Assembly: GCA_934526185.1 (NCBI GenBank)
Contig: CAKTAA010000027.1
Span: 1-26,483, forward strand
Length of the DNA stretch: 26,483 bases
Source: an uncultured Eubacteriales bacterium
Lineage (GTDB): Bacteria; Bacillota; Clostridia; Oscillospirales; CAG-272
Direction of reading: 5' to 3'
The notes beneath the pieces are model-generated. The model worked only from the letters and a program-made list of their open reading frames with translations. It ran no database searches and was not told where the DNA came from. Positions 6,355-14,783 of the stretch are shown here, in pieces (the stretch's first letter is position 1; each line of letters begins with the position of its first letter). The position numbers were made by a program, and so were the translations under genes.

Positions 6355-8670
6355 ATGAAAATAAATGATTTTATTACACATTTTAACGGTGTAAAAACTG
6401 TAAAAGACAATGAGTATATGGCTTTATGCCCTGCTCATAATGACCACAATCCGAGTTTATCTATCGGGCTTTCGCCCGATAGTGAACGGATACGGTTACA
6501 TTGTTACGCTGGCTGTGAAGCTAAAAACATATTAAACAGCGTAGGTCTTTCAATGAAAAATCTATACACAAATGAGAAAGGAAGTAATATTATGAAGAAA
6601 TCCACTTACACTTATTACAACGAAAATGGCTCTATCGCTTACATCAAGACCCGTACCGATTATGAGGACGGCACTAAAAAGTTCTATTTTGAACAGCCCG
6701 ACGGTACAAAAGGTATCAAAGATATTCAGCACGAACTTTACAATCTGCCTGCTGTTCTCTCGGCTACAAAGATATATTTTGTAGAGGGTGAAAAATGTGC
6801 TGATGCTGTTATCAAACAGGGCTTTGTTGCTACTACGCTTGATACTGGAGCAAAATCCCCTTGGTGTTCACACTATGCAGAATACCTAAAAGATAAAGAG
6901 GTCATTGTCATTCCCGATAATGACACTCCCGGTATGAATTACGCAAAGAAGATTTTGCAAAATGTTCCTACTGCCCGAATTGTAAAACTGCCCGACCTTA
7001 CGGAAAAGGGCGATATTTACGATTGGCTCGCTATGGGTCATACTATGGCAGAAGTTGATGAACTTCCTACATTTGAAATCACCGAAGAGATTGCTACAAC
7101 AAACCATAGTGATAGTGAGAACACCGGGGATTTCAAAAAAGAAACACAGGCTGAAACACTAATTCTCCTTATGGAAGAAAAAGGCACCGTATTTTTCCAC
7201 GATACCCTAAAAGACCCGTATGCCGCCGTTATGATTAACGGACACCGTGAGGTATGGACAATCGAAAAAGAAAATTTCCGTTTGTGGCTTGAACACTTGT
7301 ACTATACTAAGTACGGAAAGAGTGTAAAAAAAGATAGCGTTTCACAAGCCATAGATTTGATGAGAGCCAAAGCAATTTTTGAAAGTGAAAATGCTATCCC
7401 ACTTGAAACCCGAGTAGCACAGTTTGATAATGCTCTTTGGTATAACTTTAGCAATTCTAATTGGAGTGCTGTCAAGATTACAGATGATGATTGGGAAATC
7501 ATTGACAATCCCCCGATACTGTTCAAGCGTTTCCGTCATCAAAAACAACAATTACAGCCAAACACAGACGGCGACATCAGACGGATTTTGCAATACATAA
7601 ATTTGCAGGACGACCACACAATGTTCTTGTGTTGGCTTGTTAGTTGCTTTGTGCCTAACATTCCCCACGCTATGCCGATTTTCTTCGGTGAAAAAGGTGC
7701 AGCCAAAACTACGGCTTGTACGCTACTGAAAAAACTGATTGACCCGTCGGCATTGGAAACATTGACAATTCCCAAAAGTTCACGCACATTAGCACTTAAT
7801 CTGCAAGAGCATTGGTTTTTACCGTTTGATAATATTTCCAGAATTGATATAGAAACAAGTGATACATTATGCCGAGCCATTACGGGCGGCGGTATACAGC
7901 AAAGAAAACTGTTTACCGATGCTGACGATTATATTTTCACATTCCAAAAGTGCTTGGCACTTAACGGAATAAACAATGTAGCCAACCGCCCCGACCTGCT
8001 TGACAGAGCAATACTGATTGAACTCTGTCGCATTGATGAAAACAACCGTCGTGAACTTTCGGAACTTATGGCAGACTTTGAAAAAGATTTGCCCTATATC
8101 TTGGGCGGTATCTTTGATATGCTGTCAAAGGCTATGAAAATATATCCGACAGTTAAACTTGATACACTACCCCGTATGGCAGACTTTGCCCGTTGGGGAT
8201 ATGCTGTCGGTGAAGCCCTCGGCGGTCTCGGTAACGAATTCCTTGAACAGTACAATGCTAACCAAGGCAAGAGAAATATCGAAGTTTTGAACTCTAATAT
8301 TACTGCCACTTTGATTGTTGCTTTTATGAAAGACAAACCTGAATGGAGCGGTCGAGTTTCAGAACTGTACAATCTATTGTTAGAACTTGCTCCACAACAC
8401 GGTATATCTTCAAAAACCGCTGGTTTTCCTGGTGCACCTAATGTGCTTACCCGTCGGTTAAAAGATATTCATAGTAACTTAAAAGAAGCAGGAATTGATT
8501 TTGAAACAAAAAATGAAGAAACTGGCTCATATATTTACATAACAAATGAAAAAATATCTCCAGTATCGTCAGCAAATAATTATTTGGTTGATGTTAAGAA
8601 AATCATAGAAACAGATAAATCCCCGATAGCAGAGTTAGATACTTCCGAAGATGAAACGATTGTGTTTTAA
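6355..8670 (+). CDS. Primase-helicase (CHC2-type zinc finger, Toprim, P-loop ATPase)
   Basis: Replication protein of the element, 771 residues. A zinc-binding N-terminus is seen with CPAH (C25, H28), HNPSLSI and HCYAGC (C50, C54). A Toprim-like domain follows, with VEGEKCADAV (E144) and the acidic IPDNDTPG motif (D188). From about residue 380 there is a helicase-type ATPase: Walker A GEKGAAKTT at 445-453, Walker B-like WFLPFDNIS, and the sensor stretch ALNGINNVANRPDLLDRAI, which is typical of phage/plasmid DNA helicases acting on a replication fork. Start ATG 6355 with AAGGAG at 6339-6344. With the iterons just upstream it makes an autonomous replication module. Nothing is missing in the visible motifs. 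Family is sure; exact subfamily name is not. Confidence 0.88.
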   Translation: MKINDFITHFNGVKTVKDNEYMALCPAHNDHNPSLSIGLSPDSERIRLHCYAGCEAKNILNSVGLSMKNLYTNEKGSNIMKKSTYTYYNENGSIAYIKTRTDYEDGTKKFYFEQPDGTKGIKDIQHELYNLPAVLSATKIYFVEGEKCADAVIKQGFVATTLDTGAKSPWCSHYAEYLKDKEVIVIPDNDTPGMNYAKKILQNVPTARIVKLPDLTEKGDIYDWLAMGHTMAEVDELPTFEITEEIATTNHSDSENTGDFKKETQAETLILLMEEKGTVFFHDTLKDPYAAVMINGHREVWTIEKENFRLWLEHLYYTKYGKSVKKDSVSQAIDLMRAKAIFESENAIPLETRVAQFDNALWYNFSNSNWSAVKITDDDWEIIDNPPILFKRFRHQKQQLQPNTDGDIRRILQYINLQDDHTMFLCWLVSCFVPNIPHAMPIFFGEKGAAKTTACTLLKKLIDPSALETLTIPKSSRTLALNLQEHWFLPFDNISRIDIETSDTLCRAITGGGIQQRKLFTDADDYIFTFQKCLALNGINNVANRPDLLDRAILIELCRIDENNRRELSELMADFEKDLPYILGGIFDMLSKAMKIYPTVKLDTLPRMADFARWGYAVGEALGGLGNEFLEQYNANQGKRNIEVLNSNITATLIVAFMKDKPEWSGRVSELYNLLLELAPQHGISSKTAGFPGAPNVLTRRLKDIHSNLKEAGIDFETKNEETGSYIYITNEKISPVSSANNYLVDVKKIIETDKSPIAELDTSEDETIVF

Positions 8671-8736
8671 TAGATGGCGATACTGGAGATACTGACGATA
8701 TTTTTTGATATGTCATATTTTGTCTTGTCCTAAAAC

Positions 8737-8776
8737 AAAAGCCATTGGAACTGCAACAGCGGTTTCAATGGCTTTT
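8737..8776. terminator. Bidirectional terminator after the primase-helicase
   Basis: AAAAGCCATTG (8737-8747) pairs with CAATGGCTTTT (8766-8776); A-run on one side and T-run on the other allow use by the primase operon and by the converging small gene at 8805. Confidence 0.85.
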
Positions 8777-8804
8777 CCCTTTATATGAAGCGAGTTATAA
8801 AAGG

Positions 8805-9023
8805 CTAATCATTTGCGGTGGCAATAGAGTATATTGTATTGCCTATAGTAAAATCACAGGAGCCGTCTTCATTTTCAACGGCAGAAATCGTCTGTCCCTG
8901 TAATTCAACAATAGTCATTAACAGAACATAAACATCCGCATTACTATATCGTGCTTCTGTTGATAGTTGGATACGCTTTGACTCTTGTGTATCTGCGGTA
9001 ATTGTTTTTCGTACTCTTTTCAT
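8805..9023 (-). CDS. Small protein, 72 residues, unknown function
   Basis: ATG at 9023 (MKRVRKTITADTQESK) with AGAGGA six bases upstream; a longer in-frame version to 9095 has no ribosome binding site. The N-terminus is basic, the middle hydrophobic (VYVLLMTIVEL), and the end is VENEDGSCDFTIGNTIYSIA. It converges on the primase-helicase terminator. No family recognised. Confidence 0.55.
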   Translation of the reverse strand: MKRVRKTITADTQESKRIQLSTEARYSNADVYVLLMTIVELQGQTISAVENEDGSCDFTIGNTIYSIATAND

Positions 9024-9274
9024 AGTGATGTCCTCTTTCTGTAATCTGACACGAAAGAGTAATACATCTCGGTTAGATGTTCCGTGTGGTTGCAACTCTG
9101 CGACAGTTTCAGCCGAATTACTAACAGACAGAAAACAGTATCTTTTGTGCCTTCAATAATATTAAAGGTTTTCGGGATTGCTCACCCGATTGCAACGGTT
9201 ATGCAAGGCAAAGAGTAAACGCCCCGATAATTTATACTATTGTAATTAAAATGGCAGACACACGGTTTTATGCC
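9024..9274. other. Non-coding gap inside the element
   Basis: About 250 bases between two minus-strand genes, with no ORF supported by a ribosome binding site. It contains the promoter for the 8805 gene presumably, but I cannot fix it. Confidence 0.4.
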
Positions 9275-9595
9275 TTATTCTGCGGTGTCCTCGTCTATGC
9301 CTAAAAGAATATCCACAGCCTGCTGTAAATCTTCTTTGGTGCGATATGCTTTGATAACTTTCTTTTCGTGTGCGTTCAGTTCATCATCGGTCAAGTGAAC
9401 ATCAAGCAAATCACTTGGGGACACATTCAATGCTCGGCAGATATTACCGATAATATCTGCATCGGGTCTGTTTATACCTTGCTCCCAATTTGACACCCGG
9501 CTCTTGGTTACATTTATTTTCTCTGCTAACTGTTCCTGTGTCAGACCGCTTTCTTTTCTGTACTTGCGTATTCTATTGCCAATCTCGTATTTCAA
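9275..9595 (-). CDS. XRE/Cro-CI family HTH regulator (element repressor)
   Basis: 106 residues. Residues about 5-60 form an XRE helix-turn-helix (IGNRIRKYRKESGLTQEQLA, KSRVSNWEQGINRPD, NICRALNVSPSDLL), followed by a helical tail. The best start is the TTG at 9595: SD GAGGTGA lies at the right distance, while the in-frame GTG at 9604 sits inside the SD. It is divergent from the second HTH gene at 9747 with palindromic operators between, so it probably represses the 9747-12444 operon and perhaps itself. It is the likely maintenance repressor of the element. Confidence 0.88.
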   Translation of the reverse strand: MKYEIGNRIRKYRKESGLTQEQLAEKINVTKSRVSNWEQGINRPDADIIGNICRALNVSPSDLLDVHLTDDELNAHEKKVIKAYRTKEDLQQAVDILLGIDEDTAE

Positions 9596-9660
9596 GAAAA
9601 TCACCTCACTTATAAATATTATACACGAAAATAAAGAAAAAGCAATAATTTTATCAAGAT

Positions 9661-9729
9661 TTTCTGTACTTTTGTATTGACTTCACCGTTTATCTGTGAT
9701 ATGATATAAGAAAGTACAGAATTTCTGTA
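9661..9729. promoter_or_regulatory. Operator region between the divergent HTH genes
   Basis: TTTCTGTACTTT (9661-9672) is an 11-of-12 inverted match to AAAGTACAGAAT (9711-9722). The second copy runs into a 15-bp palindrome TACAGAATTTCTGTA (9715-9729). These half-sites flank and overlap the promoter at 9677-9705, as in phage-type repressor switches. Confidence 0.75.
9677..9705 (+). promoter_or_regulatory. Promoter of the 9747-12444 cargo operon
   Basis: TTGACT (9677-9682), 17-base spacer, TATGAT (9700-9705), placed between the two operator arms. Confidence 0.75.
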
Positions 9730-9746
9730 TTCAAGGAGGTGCAGAT

Positions 9747-9953
9747 ATGGAAGTTTACAAGAAAGTGAGGGCATACATTGAGGATAACGGCTACAAGCAA
9801 TTAGCCGTAGCACAGAAAGCGGGCATATCAAAAGTTACATTCAATGCAATGATGAACGGCAAACGGACTATGTATGCAGACGATTTAAGAGCCATTTGTT
9901 TGGCTTTGAATGTCAGCCCCGAGGTATTTATAGAAGTACCTAAAAACTGCTGA
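9747..9953 (+). CDS. Small XRE-type HTH regulator
   Basis: 68 residues, almost all HTH domain: MEVYKKVRAYIEDNGYKQ, VAQKAGISKVTFNAMMNGKR, DDLRAICLALNVSPEVFI. AGGAGG at 9735-9740 precedes the ATG. It is first of a three-gene operon with the glycosylase-like and 534-residue genes; only 22 bases separate it from the next start. Its pairing with the divergent repressor suggests a Cro-like or cargo-specific regulator. Confidence 0.87.
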   Translation: MEVYKKVRAYIEDNGYKQLAVAQKAGISKVTFNAMMNGKRTMYADDLRAICLALNVSPEVFIEVPKNC

Positions 9954-9975
9954 TTTATAGAGAGGGGTGATTTTC

Positions 9976-10821
9976 TTGAAAAACATTGATAAAGTTGCAA
10001 ATGCTGTTTTGCTTATGGATAAACAGTTGCGTGAAGAACTACTGATTAAGGACGGAACTGTACAAGCCAAAAAACTATGGGAAAATACATATATCAAAAA
10101 ACAGATTGATAGACGAGAGAACGGTGGGGCTTTTACGGTAAGTGACCATATTTGTGCTATGGTTTATTCAATGCTGACCTCGGGGGCTTCTTGGAGCAGA
10201 GTTGAGCCGAGCCTTGATATTGAAACAGGTCGCATAAAACTGATTGACGAAATATTTTGTCAGTATGATGTTGATACTCTGCTGAATACTGACCCGATGA
10301 TATTGGTCGATAAAGTGAAAGCACAAACGCTTGGCACACAGTATATAAAAAATCAAATGGTTGCCCTTATCGGCACTAATATCGGTAAAATGCTTTCACT
10401 TGAAAAGGAATACGGCAGTATAGATAATTTTTATCAAAAGTTCATTGATACTGACCCCACTTTGAAAGCATTAGTTAAAGTATTGTCTACCGAGGGTAAA
10501 CCGCATAAGTTCGCTCAAATGGGCGAAGCCTTGACAGCGGAATACTTAAAAAATGTCGGCTATGATATTGCAAAACCCGACAGGCATATACGCAGGATTT
10601 TAGGCTGTAATGTTCTCGGCTGTTCCGATAGCGAAATCACACCGATATATGAAGCCTTTGACCTTGTGGCAGAGATAGCAAAGGCAACGGGAAAACAGAT
10701 CGCAGAGGTGGACTATATTTTATGGTCTTACTGTGCCAACGGCTACGGCGAGATATGTACGGTAAACAAGCCTAAGTGCGATATATGCGTAGTAGAACAT
10801 TGTAAAAATAAATCTATATAA
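9976..10821 (+). CDS. HhH-GPD DNA glycosylase-like protein with Fe-S motif
   Basis: 281 residues. The C-terminus carries C261-X6-C268-X2-C271-X4-C276 (CTVNKPKCDICVVEHC), almost the endonuclease III/MutY [4Fe-4S] loop, which is C-X6-C-X2-C-X5-C. Upstream, MGEALTAEYLKNVGYD followed by KPDRHIRRIL fits the HhH-GPD hairpin and its catalytic Asp. The catalytic Lys of bifunctional lyases is not evident. The N-terminal 150 residues are unlike EndoIII and include ICAMVYSMLTSGASWSRVE. TTG at 9976 is preferred (AGGGGTGA five bases before); an in-frame GTG at 9967 lies inside the SD. It probably acts on modified or mispaired bases in DNA; its place between an HTH regulator and a large unknown protein suggests a defence or competition module. 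Substrate unknown. Confidence 0.7.
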   Translation: MKNIDKVANAVLLMDKQLREELLIKDGTVQAKKLWENTYIKKQIDRRENGGAFTVSDHICAMVYSMLTSGASWSRVEPSLDIETGRIKLIDEIFCQYDVDTLLNTDPMILVDKVKAQTLGTQYIKNQMVALIGTNIGKMLSLEKEYGSIDNFYQKFIDTDPTLKALVKVLSTEGKPHKFAQMGEALTAEYLKNVGYDIAKPDRHIRRILGCNVLGCSDSEITPIYEAFDLVAEIAKATGKQIAEVDYILWSYCANGYGEICTVNKPKCDICVVEHCKNKSI

Positions 10822-10839
10822 ATTTAGGAGGATGTCATT

Positions 10840-12444
10840 ATGTTTGACAGCAAAAAACTATTTGAAAAACTGAACAATACCGCAAAGAAAGTTGTTGACG
10901 GTGCGGGGCAGATTATGGGCAATGTATCGGAGAGCCAAGCCAACAAAGAAGCAGAAAACAACACTTCGCATACTATGTACGAAGTATTTACCGCTGCTTT
11001 TGGTATGGGCAAAAAATTCGTCATTACCGAAAATTCATTGATATACGGAACTGAGGAATACACTTATTCACAGCTTACACCTATTCGTATTGTCAATCCG
11101 CCTATGCCTTTATCTAACGGTACAGCTTCTACCGTTGCTAACGGCAAGGAATTAGTTTTGGCTTTTGAGAGTAGCCAAAAAGACCGCTTTGCAAAGGCTA
11201 TGACCTATGCCAATGAGCAAATTGATTTAGCAAACGGCACAGTAAGGAACTATAAATATGTGCTTCAATCCGAGCAAGGCACAAAGATAGAAGTCTATGA
11301 AGATTATATCTTGCTTTATGCATTAAAATCGGGTATCGGTAGCATTGTAGGCAATTCTATGCAAGGTGGCTCCGGCGGTAAAGTAATCTATTTTACGGAT
11401 ATGACTATATCCTTGAATGAAACCGCAGAGAACATTGTTTTACAGATTGCACCGCAAAACGCTGATGTTGTTTCGGTTGTTCTAAACACAGAGCAAAAAA
11501 CATTAGCACAGGATATTATTGCATATATCAACGAAACAATGACAGCAGAAGCAACACAGACAGAGTTTGTCCCCGAAGCGTGGGAGCAGGTAGGCGGTGC
11601 GGAAAAGCAGTTTACCTTGAACGGCAAGACACTTGTTATTCCTGCCAATATGGACGCATTCAATACTTACAGAACCAAGTTCTATGAGTTAGCCCGTGTC
11701 TGTGCAGATAACGCAAGAAAAGAATACGATAAGAAAGTCCAGAACTTGACTACATATTTAGAGTTCTTCCCCAAAATCTATAATAAGCATTTGGGCGTAG
11801 TTACACAGCGTGCTACGGATATTCTTATCTCGGAAAGTATATGGACGGTTACAAAAGAATCGTTTACCAATCAGCATATAGACGATTTCCATATGGCGAT
11901 TGAGGAATATATGGTTACAACCGAAAGCGTGGAATTAACCGTACAGGCAAATCAAAACAGAGTATCAACCGCTATGAGTTTTGTACCTAATTTGGTCGGC
12001 GGTGGCTTTGGTGTCAAGGGTGCTGCCAAAGGTATTGCTACGGCAACTGCTTTCAATTTAGTCCGTGACGGAGCAGAAGCGGGATTGCTCAAAGGTGCAA
12101 GTCAAATCAATCAAGCACAGCAACTTGAACTTTATCAGCGTATCAATCCCGACAATCTGTTTGAATTGGTATTCATTGATTTTTGGAGAGTATTCCTTTC
12201 GCTCACATTTACGCTTAATCAGAACGGCAAGGCTATTTGGTATCCTACTGATGATTTAGCACAACAGGCAAGCAACATTTTTCAAAATCTCTCCAATCCC
12301 AATTTCCCACAGGATAAAGTTCTCGATGTGTTCTTTGATATTCTCAAAACCAATCCCTATGTCGAAGATTATCATAACTTTATGTTTGTTAAGTTTGGGG
12401 ACACAGCGGAAACACAGGCAATTAAAAATTACTTCAATGTATAA
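10840..12444 (+). CDS. 534-residue protein of unknown function, possible PH-like domains
   Basis: Strong AGGAGG ten bases before the ATG and third in the operon after the glycosylase-like gene. I do not recognise a named family. Residues about 50-130 (KKFVITENSLIYGTEEYTYS) and 145-235 (IEVYEDYILLYALKSG, then GGKVIYFTDMTISL) read as two beta-rich domains of the bacterial PH-like (DUF4429-like) type. Residues 245-400 are helical, and about 390-420 is a Gly/Ala-rich hydrophobic stretch (VPNLVGGGFGVKGAAKGIAT) that might insert in a membrane. The C-terminal 120 residues are aromatic-rich. There is no signal peptide, nuclease or protease motif that I can see. It may be the effector of the operon, but this is inference. 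Confidence 0.6.
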   Translation: MFDSKKLFEKLNNTAKKVVDGAGQIMGNVSESQANKEAENNTSHTMYEVFTAAFGMGKKFVITENSLIYGTEEYTYSQLTPIRIVNPPMPLSNGTASTVANGKELVLAFESSQKDRFAKAMTYANEQIDLANGTVRNYKYVLQSEQGTKIEVYEDYILLYALKSGIGSIVGNSMQGGSGGKVIYFTDMTISLNETAENIVLQIAPQNADVVSVVLNTEQKTLAQDIIAYINETMTAEATQTEFVPEAWEQVGGAEKQFTLNGKTLVIPANMDAFNTYRTKFYELARVCADNARKEYDKKVQNLTTYLEFFPKIYNKHLGVVTQRATDILISESIWTVTKESFTNQHIDDFHMAIEEYMVTTESVELTVQANQNRVSTAMSFVPNLVGGGFGVKGAAKGIATATAFNLVRDGAEAGLLKGASQINQAQQLELYQRINPDNLFELVFIDFWRVFLSLTFTLNQNGKAIWYPTDDLAQQASNIFQNLSNPNFPQDKVLDVFFDILKTNPYVEDYHNFMFVKFGDTAETQAIKNYFNV

Positions 12445-12500
12445 GTTTTCCCCTATAAAAACAAACATCTCTTTCCGTTTATAATTTTATACCGTACAAG

Positions 12501-12536
12501 AACAGCCGTAGTCAGTAATGATTACGGCTGTTTTTT
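12501..12536 (+). terminator. Terminator of the cargo operon
   Basis: AACAGCCGTAGTCA (12501-12514) pairs with TGATTACGGCTGTT (12519-12532) with a GTAA loop and T-run; 56 bases after the 534-residue gene. Confidence 0.92.
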
Positions 12537-12605
12537 ATAAATGATACTCGCTACACCGTTTCGTTTATAGCCGTATTCTTAAATATTACGAAACTATTAA
12601 CGAAT

Positions 12606-12634
12606 TTGAATTTGCCTGTTTTTTATCTTATAAT
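12606..12634 (+). promoter_or_regulatory. Promoter of the recombination module
   Basis: TTGAAT (12606-12611), 17-base spacer, TATAAT (12629-12634), 76 bases before the resolvase start. Confidence 0.75.
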
Positions 12635-12710
12635 ATAAACACAGGATAGTTATATACAGTAGGCGAAAGAAAATTGTCGAAATAACAGAAAGGTCAAAAA
12701 AGGTGTGGCT

Positions 12711-13301
12711 ATGATTTACGGATATGCACGGTGTTCCACCAATGAGAAATTGCAGGACATCAACAGACAGGTACGGGAACTGAAACAGCAAGGGGCAACC
12801 GACGAGGCGATTTATCTTGAATATGAAAGCGGTGCAAAGGAAGACCGAGCCGAGCTGAACAAGTTGCTAAGTGCAGTACAGCCACAGGACACGATCGTAG
12901 CAACCGAGGTCAGCAGAATAACCCGTAGCACTAAGCAACTTTGCGAAATTATCGAACTTGCCAAAGAAAGACACTTAAAATTGATACTCGGTAACTTTGT
13001 TGTGGATTGCAGTAAAGCACTTGACCCAATGACAGAGGGAATGCTGAAAATGATGGGAGTATTCAGCGAGATAGAAAGGAACATCACAAGTCAGCGTGTC
13101 AAAAGCGGTATGGAAAACGCAAAGGCAAAGGGCAAGAAGATAGGCAGACCCTCCGTTACCGCTGACGACATACCGAGTGTCTTTTATAAGCACTACCCGA
13201 AATATCAGCAAGGTCAGATTTCAAAGAAAGACCTATCCCGTCTTTGTGAGTTGTCTTATCCTACGGTTTATAAATATTTAAGTATCATAGAGGAGCAATA
13301 A
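12711..13301 (+). CDS. Small serine recombinase (resolvase/invertase type)
   Basis: 196 residues from the ATG at 12711 (SD AGGTG just before; an in-frame GTG at 12705 lies inside it). The catalytic motif YARCST gives S9, followed by the IDRQ-like DINRQ, the conserved VSRITRS arginine motif, and the long E-helix GVFSEIERNITSQRVKSGM. The C-terminal part (SKKDLSRLCELSYPTVYKYL) is an HTH. It likely resolves element multimers or controls inversion; a res site was not identified but should lie in 12540-12700. Confidence 0.88.
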   Translation: MIYGYARCSTNEKLQDINRQVRELKQQGATDEAIYLEYESGAKEDRAELNKLLSAVQPQDTIVATEVSRITRSTKQLCEIIELAKERHLKLILGNFVVDCSKALDPMTEGMLKMMGVFSEIERNITSQRVKSGMENAKAKGKKIGRPSVTADDIPSVFYKHYPKYQQGQISKKDLSRLCELSYPTVYKYLSIIEEQ

Positions 13302-13305
13302 GAAA

Positions 13306-13758
13306 ATGAAAGTACAGATTTATTCACGCAAAGCCATTGAAGAATTATTACAGGGCGATTTTCCCGAAAACACAGCCGTTATCAGTTTTTATGACCCGCC
13401 CTCCAAAAGAACAGGCGAGGTTTTCAAGCCTGTTGATTACAAGGGTAAAGCCGAAAGAGTATTCACTATTCCGATTTATGATATTGATATAGAAACACTT
13501 GAAGATTACGGCTTGACCTTTGACACATACTTTCCAGAGGTCAACAGCCTTGCGGAATACATAGACAAAGCATACAAAGACGGACTAGATATTATCTGTC
13601 AATGCGAATACGGACAGAGCCGTAGTGCTGCCTGTGCTGCCGCCATTTTGGAGCATTACTATAATGACGGTATTTCGATATTTGCCGATTACAGATACTA
13701 CCCCAATCAGTTAGTTTTTAACAAAGTAAGAAAAGCACTTGATATGATAAAGGAGTAA
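13306..13758 (+). CDS. Cys-X5-Arg phosphatase-like protein
   Basis: 150 residues. C100-EYGQS-R106 followed by SAACAAAI is the P-loop of dual-specificity/tyrosine phosphatases; upstream DIETLEDYG and SLAEYIDKAYKDGLDI fit the fold. The residue before the catalytic Cys is Gln instead of the usual His (ICQCEYG), which may alter the cysteine pKa. No clear general-acid Asp can be assigned. It lies four bases after the resolvase and three before the next recombinase, so it belongs to the recombination operon, with the SD AGAGGAG inside the resolvase end. Substrate unknown; it could dephosphorylate a recombinase or a nucleotide-type ligand. Confidence 0.72.
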   Translation: MKVQIYSRKAIEELLQGDFPENTAVISFYDPPSKRTGEVFKPVDYKGKAERVFTIPIYDIDIETLEDYGLTFDTYFPEVNSLAEYIDKAYKDGLDIICQCEYGQSRSAACAAAILEHYYNDGISIFADYRYYPNQLVFNKVRKALDMIKE

Positions 13759-13761
13759 AAA

Positions 13762-14139
13762 ATGAACGCAGTTATTTATGTAAGACACGCCGACAAATCC
13801 GTCGTAAATGAACAATTGGATTTTTGCAGACAATATGCAAAAGATAATGGTATTTCAGTAGTTAGAGAATACATTGAAAACACAACTAATCGTGATATGG
13901 AAGAACTGAACAAGATAGTCAAGGATAGTTCGTCTGGAACATTTAATGCCGTTATCATTTACACTTTTGAACGTTTGGGAAGAAATCGTTTATCGGCTAT
14001 GAAAACAGTTGAAGCATTACAGCAAAATAGTGTAAGAGTAATTTCAGCATCAGAAAATGTTAATAGTGCATTTAATGATGCAATACTTTCTTTAATGCGA
14101 CAGATAGTTAATACGCAGAAAGAAGAGGAAAACTTATGA
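13762..14139 (+). CDS. Serine-recombinase catalytic-domain paralogue lacking the catalytic serine
   Basis: 125 residues, only the catalytic (resolvase N-terminal) domain. Alignment by eye to the adjacent integrase: MNAVIYVRHADKS against MNVVLYARYSDSK, so S10 is Ala. The arginine motif is kept (ERLGRNR against DRFSRNR). The reading frame is intact, with AAAGGAG before ATG 13762, and it overlaps the integrase start by ATGA, implying coupled translation. It has no zinc ribbon or DNA-binding C-terminus. It is likely inactive as a recombinase and may instead form heterodimers with the integrase or act as a directionality or accessory factor. Confidence 0.8.
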   Translation: MNAVIYVRHADKSVVNEQLDFCRQYAKDNGISVVREYIENTTNRDMEELNKIVKDSSSGTFNAVIIYTFERLGRNRLSAMKTVEALQQNSVRVISASENVNSAFNDAILSLMRQIVNTQKEEENL

Positions 14140-14780
14140 ATGTAGTTTTATATGCGAGATATTCTGACAGTAAACAAAGAGAAGAGTCTATCGAGGGTCA
14201 GCTTGAATGGTGCTACGAATATGCCAAAAGAGAGGGATACAGCGTTATCGGTGAATACATCGACAGGGCGATTAGTGCAAAAACCGATGAAAGACCCCAG
14301 TTTCAAAAAATGATAAAAGACAGTAGCAAAAAACTGTTTCAAGGAATTATTGTATATCAACTTGACCGCTTTTCCCGCAACAGATACGATAATGCACATT
14401 ATAAGAATATTCTCAAGAAAAACGGCGTTAGTGTTTATAGTGCAAGAGAGTCAATTTCTGATGACGCAAGCGGTATTATTGTTGAGTCTGTTCTTGAAGG
14501 AATGGCTGAATATTATTCGGTAGAATTGGCTCAAAAAGTTACAAGAGGTATGAAAACAAATGCTGAAAAATGTCTGTCAAATGGCGGTACACCGCCGTTA
14601 GGATATAAAATTGTTGACCACAGATATGTACTTGATGAAGAAAAAGCATCTGTTGTCAAAGAGATATACACTAAGTATGCAAATGGTTGGAGCATTAAAA
14701 ATATTTGCGACAGTTTGAATGAGCGACACATAAAAACGGCACAAGGGGCACAGTTTAACAAATCGTCATTACATACAATG

Positions 14781-14783
14781 TAA
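14781..14783 (+). other. In-frame TAA inside the integrase
   Basis: Codon 216 of the integrase is TAA, followed by AAAAAACAG. Frame is preserved on both sides (no indel), so it is a nonsense change, a read-through site or a sequencing error. The first 215 residues alone hold the catalytic domain but not the zinc ribbon and coiled coil needed for att recognition. Confidence 0.9.
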
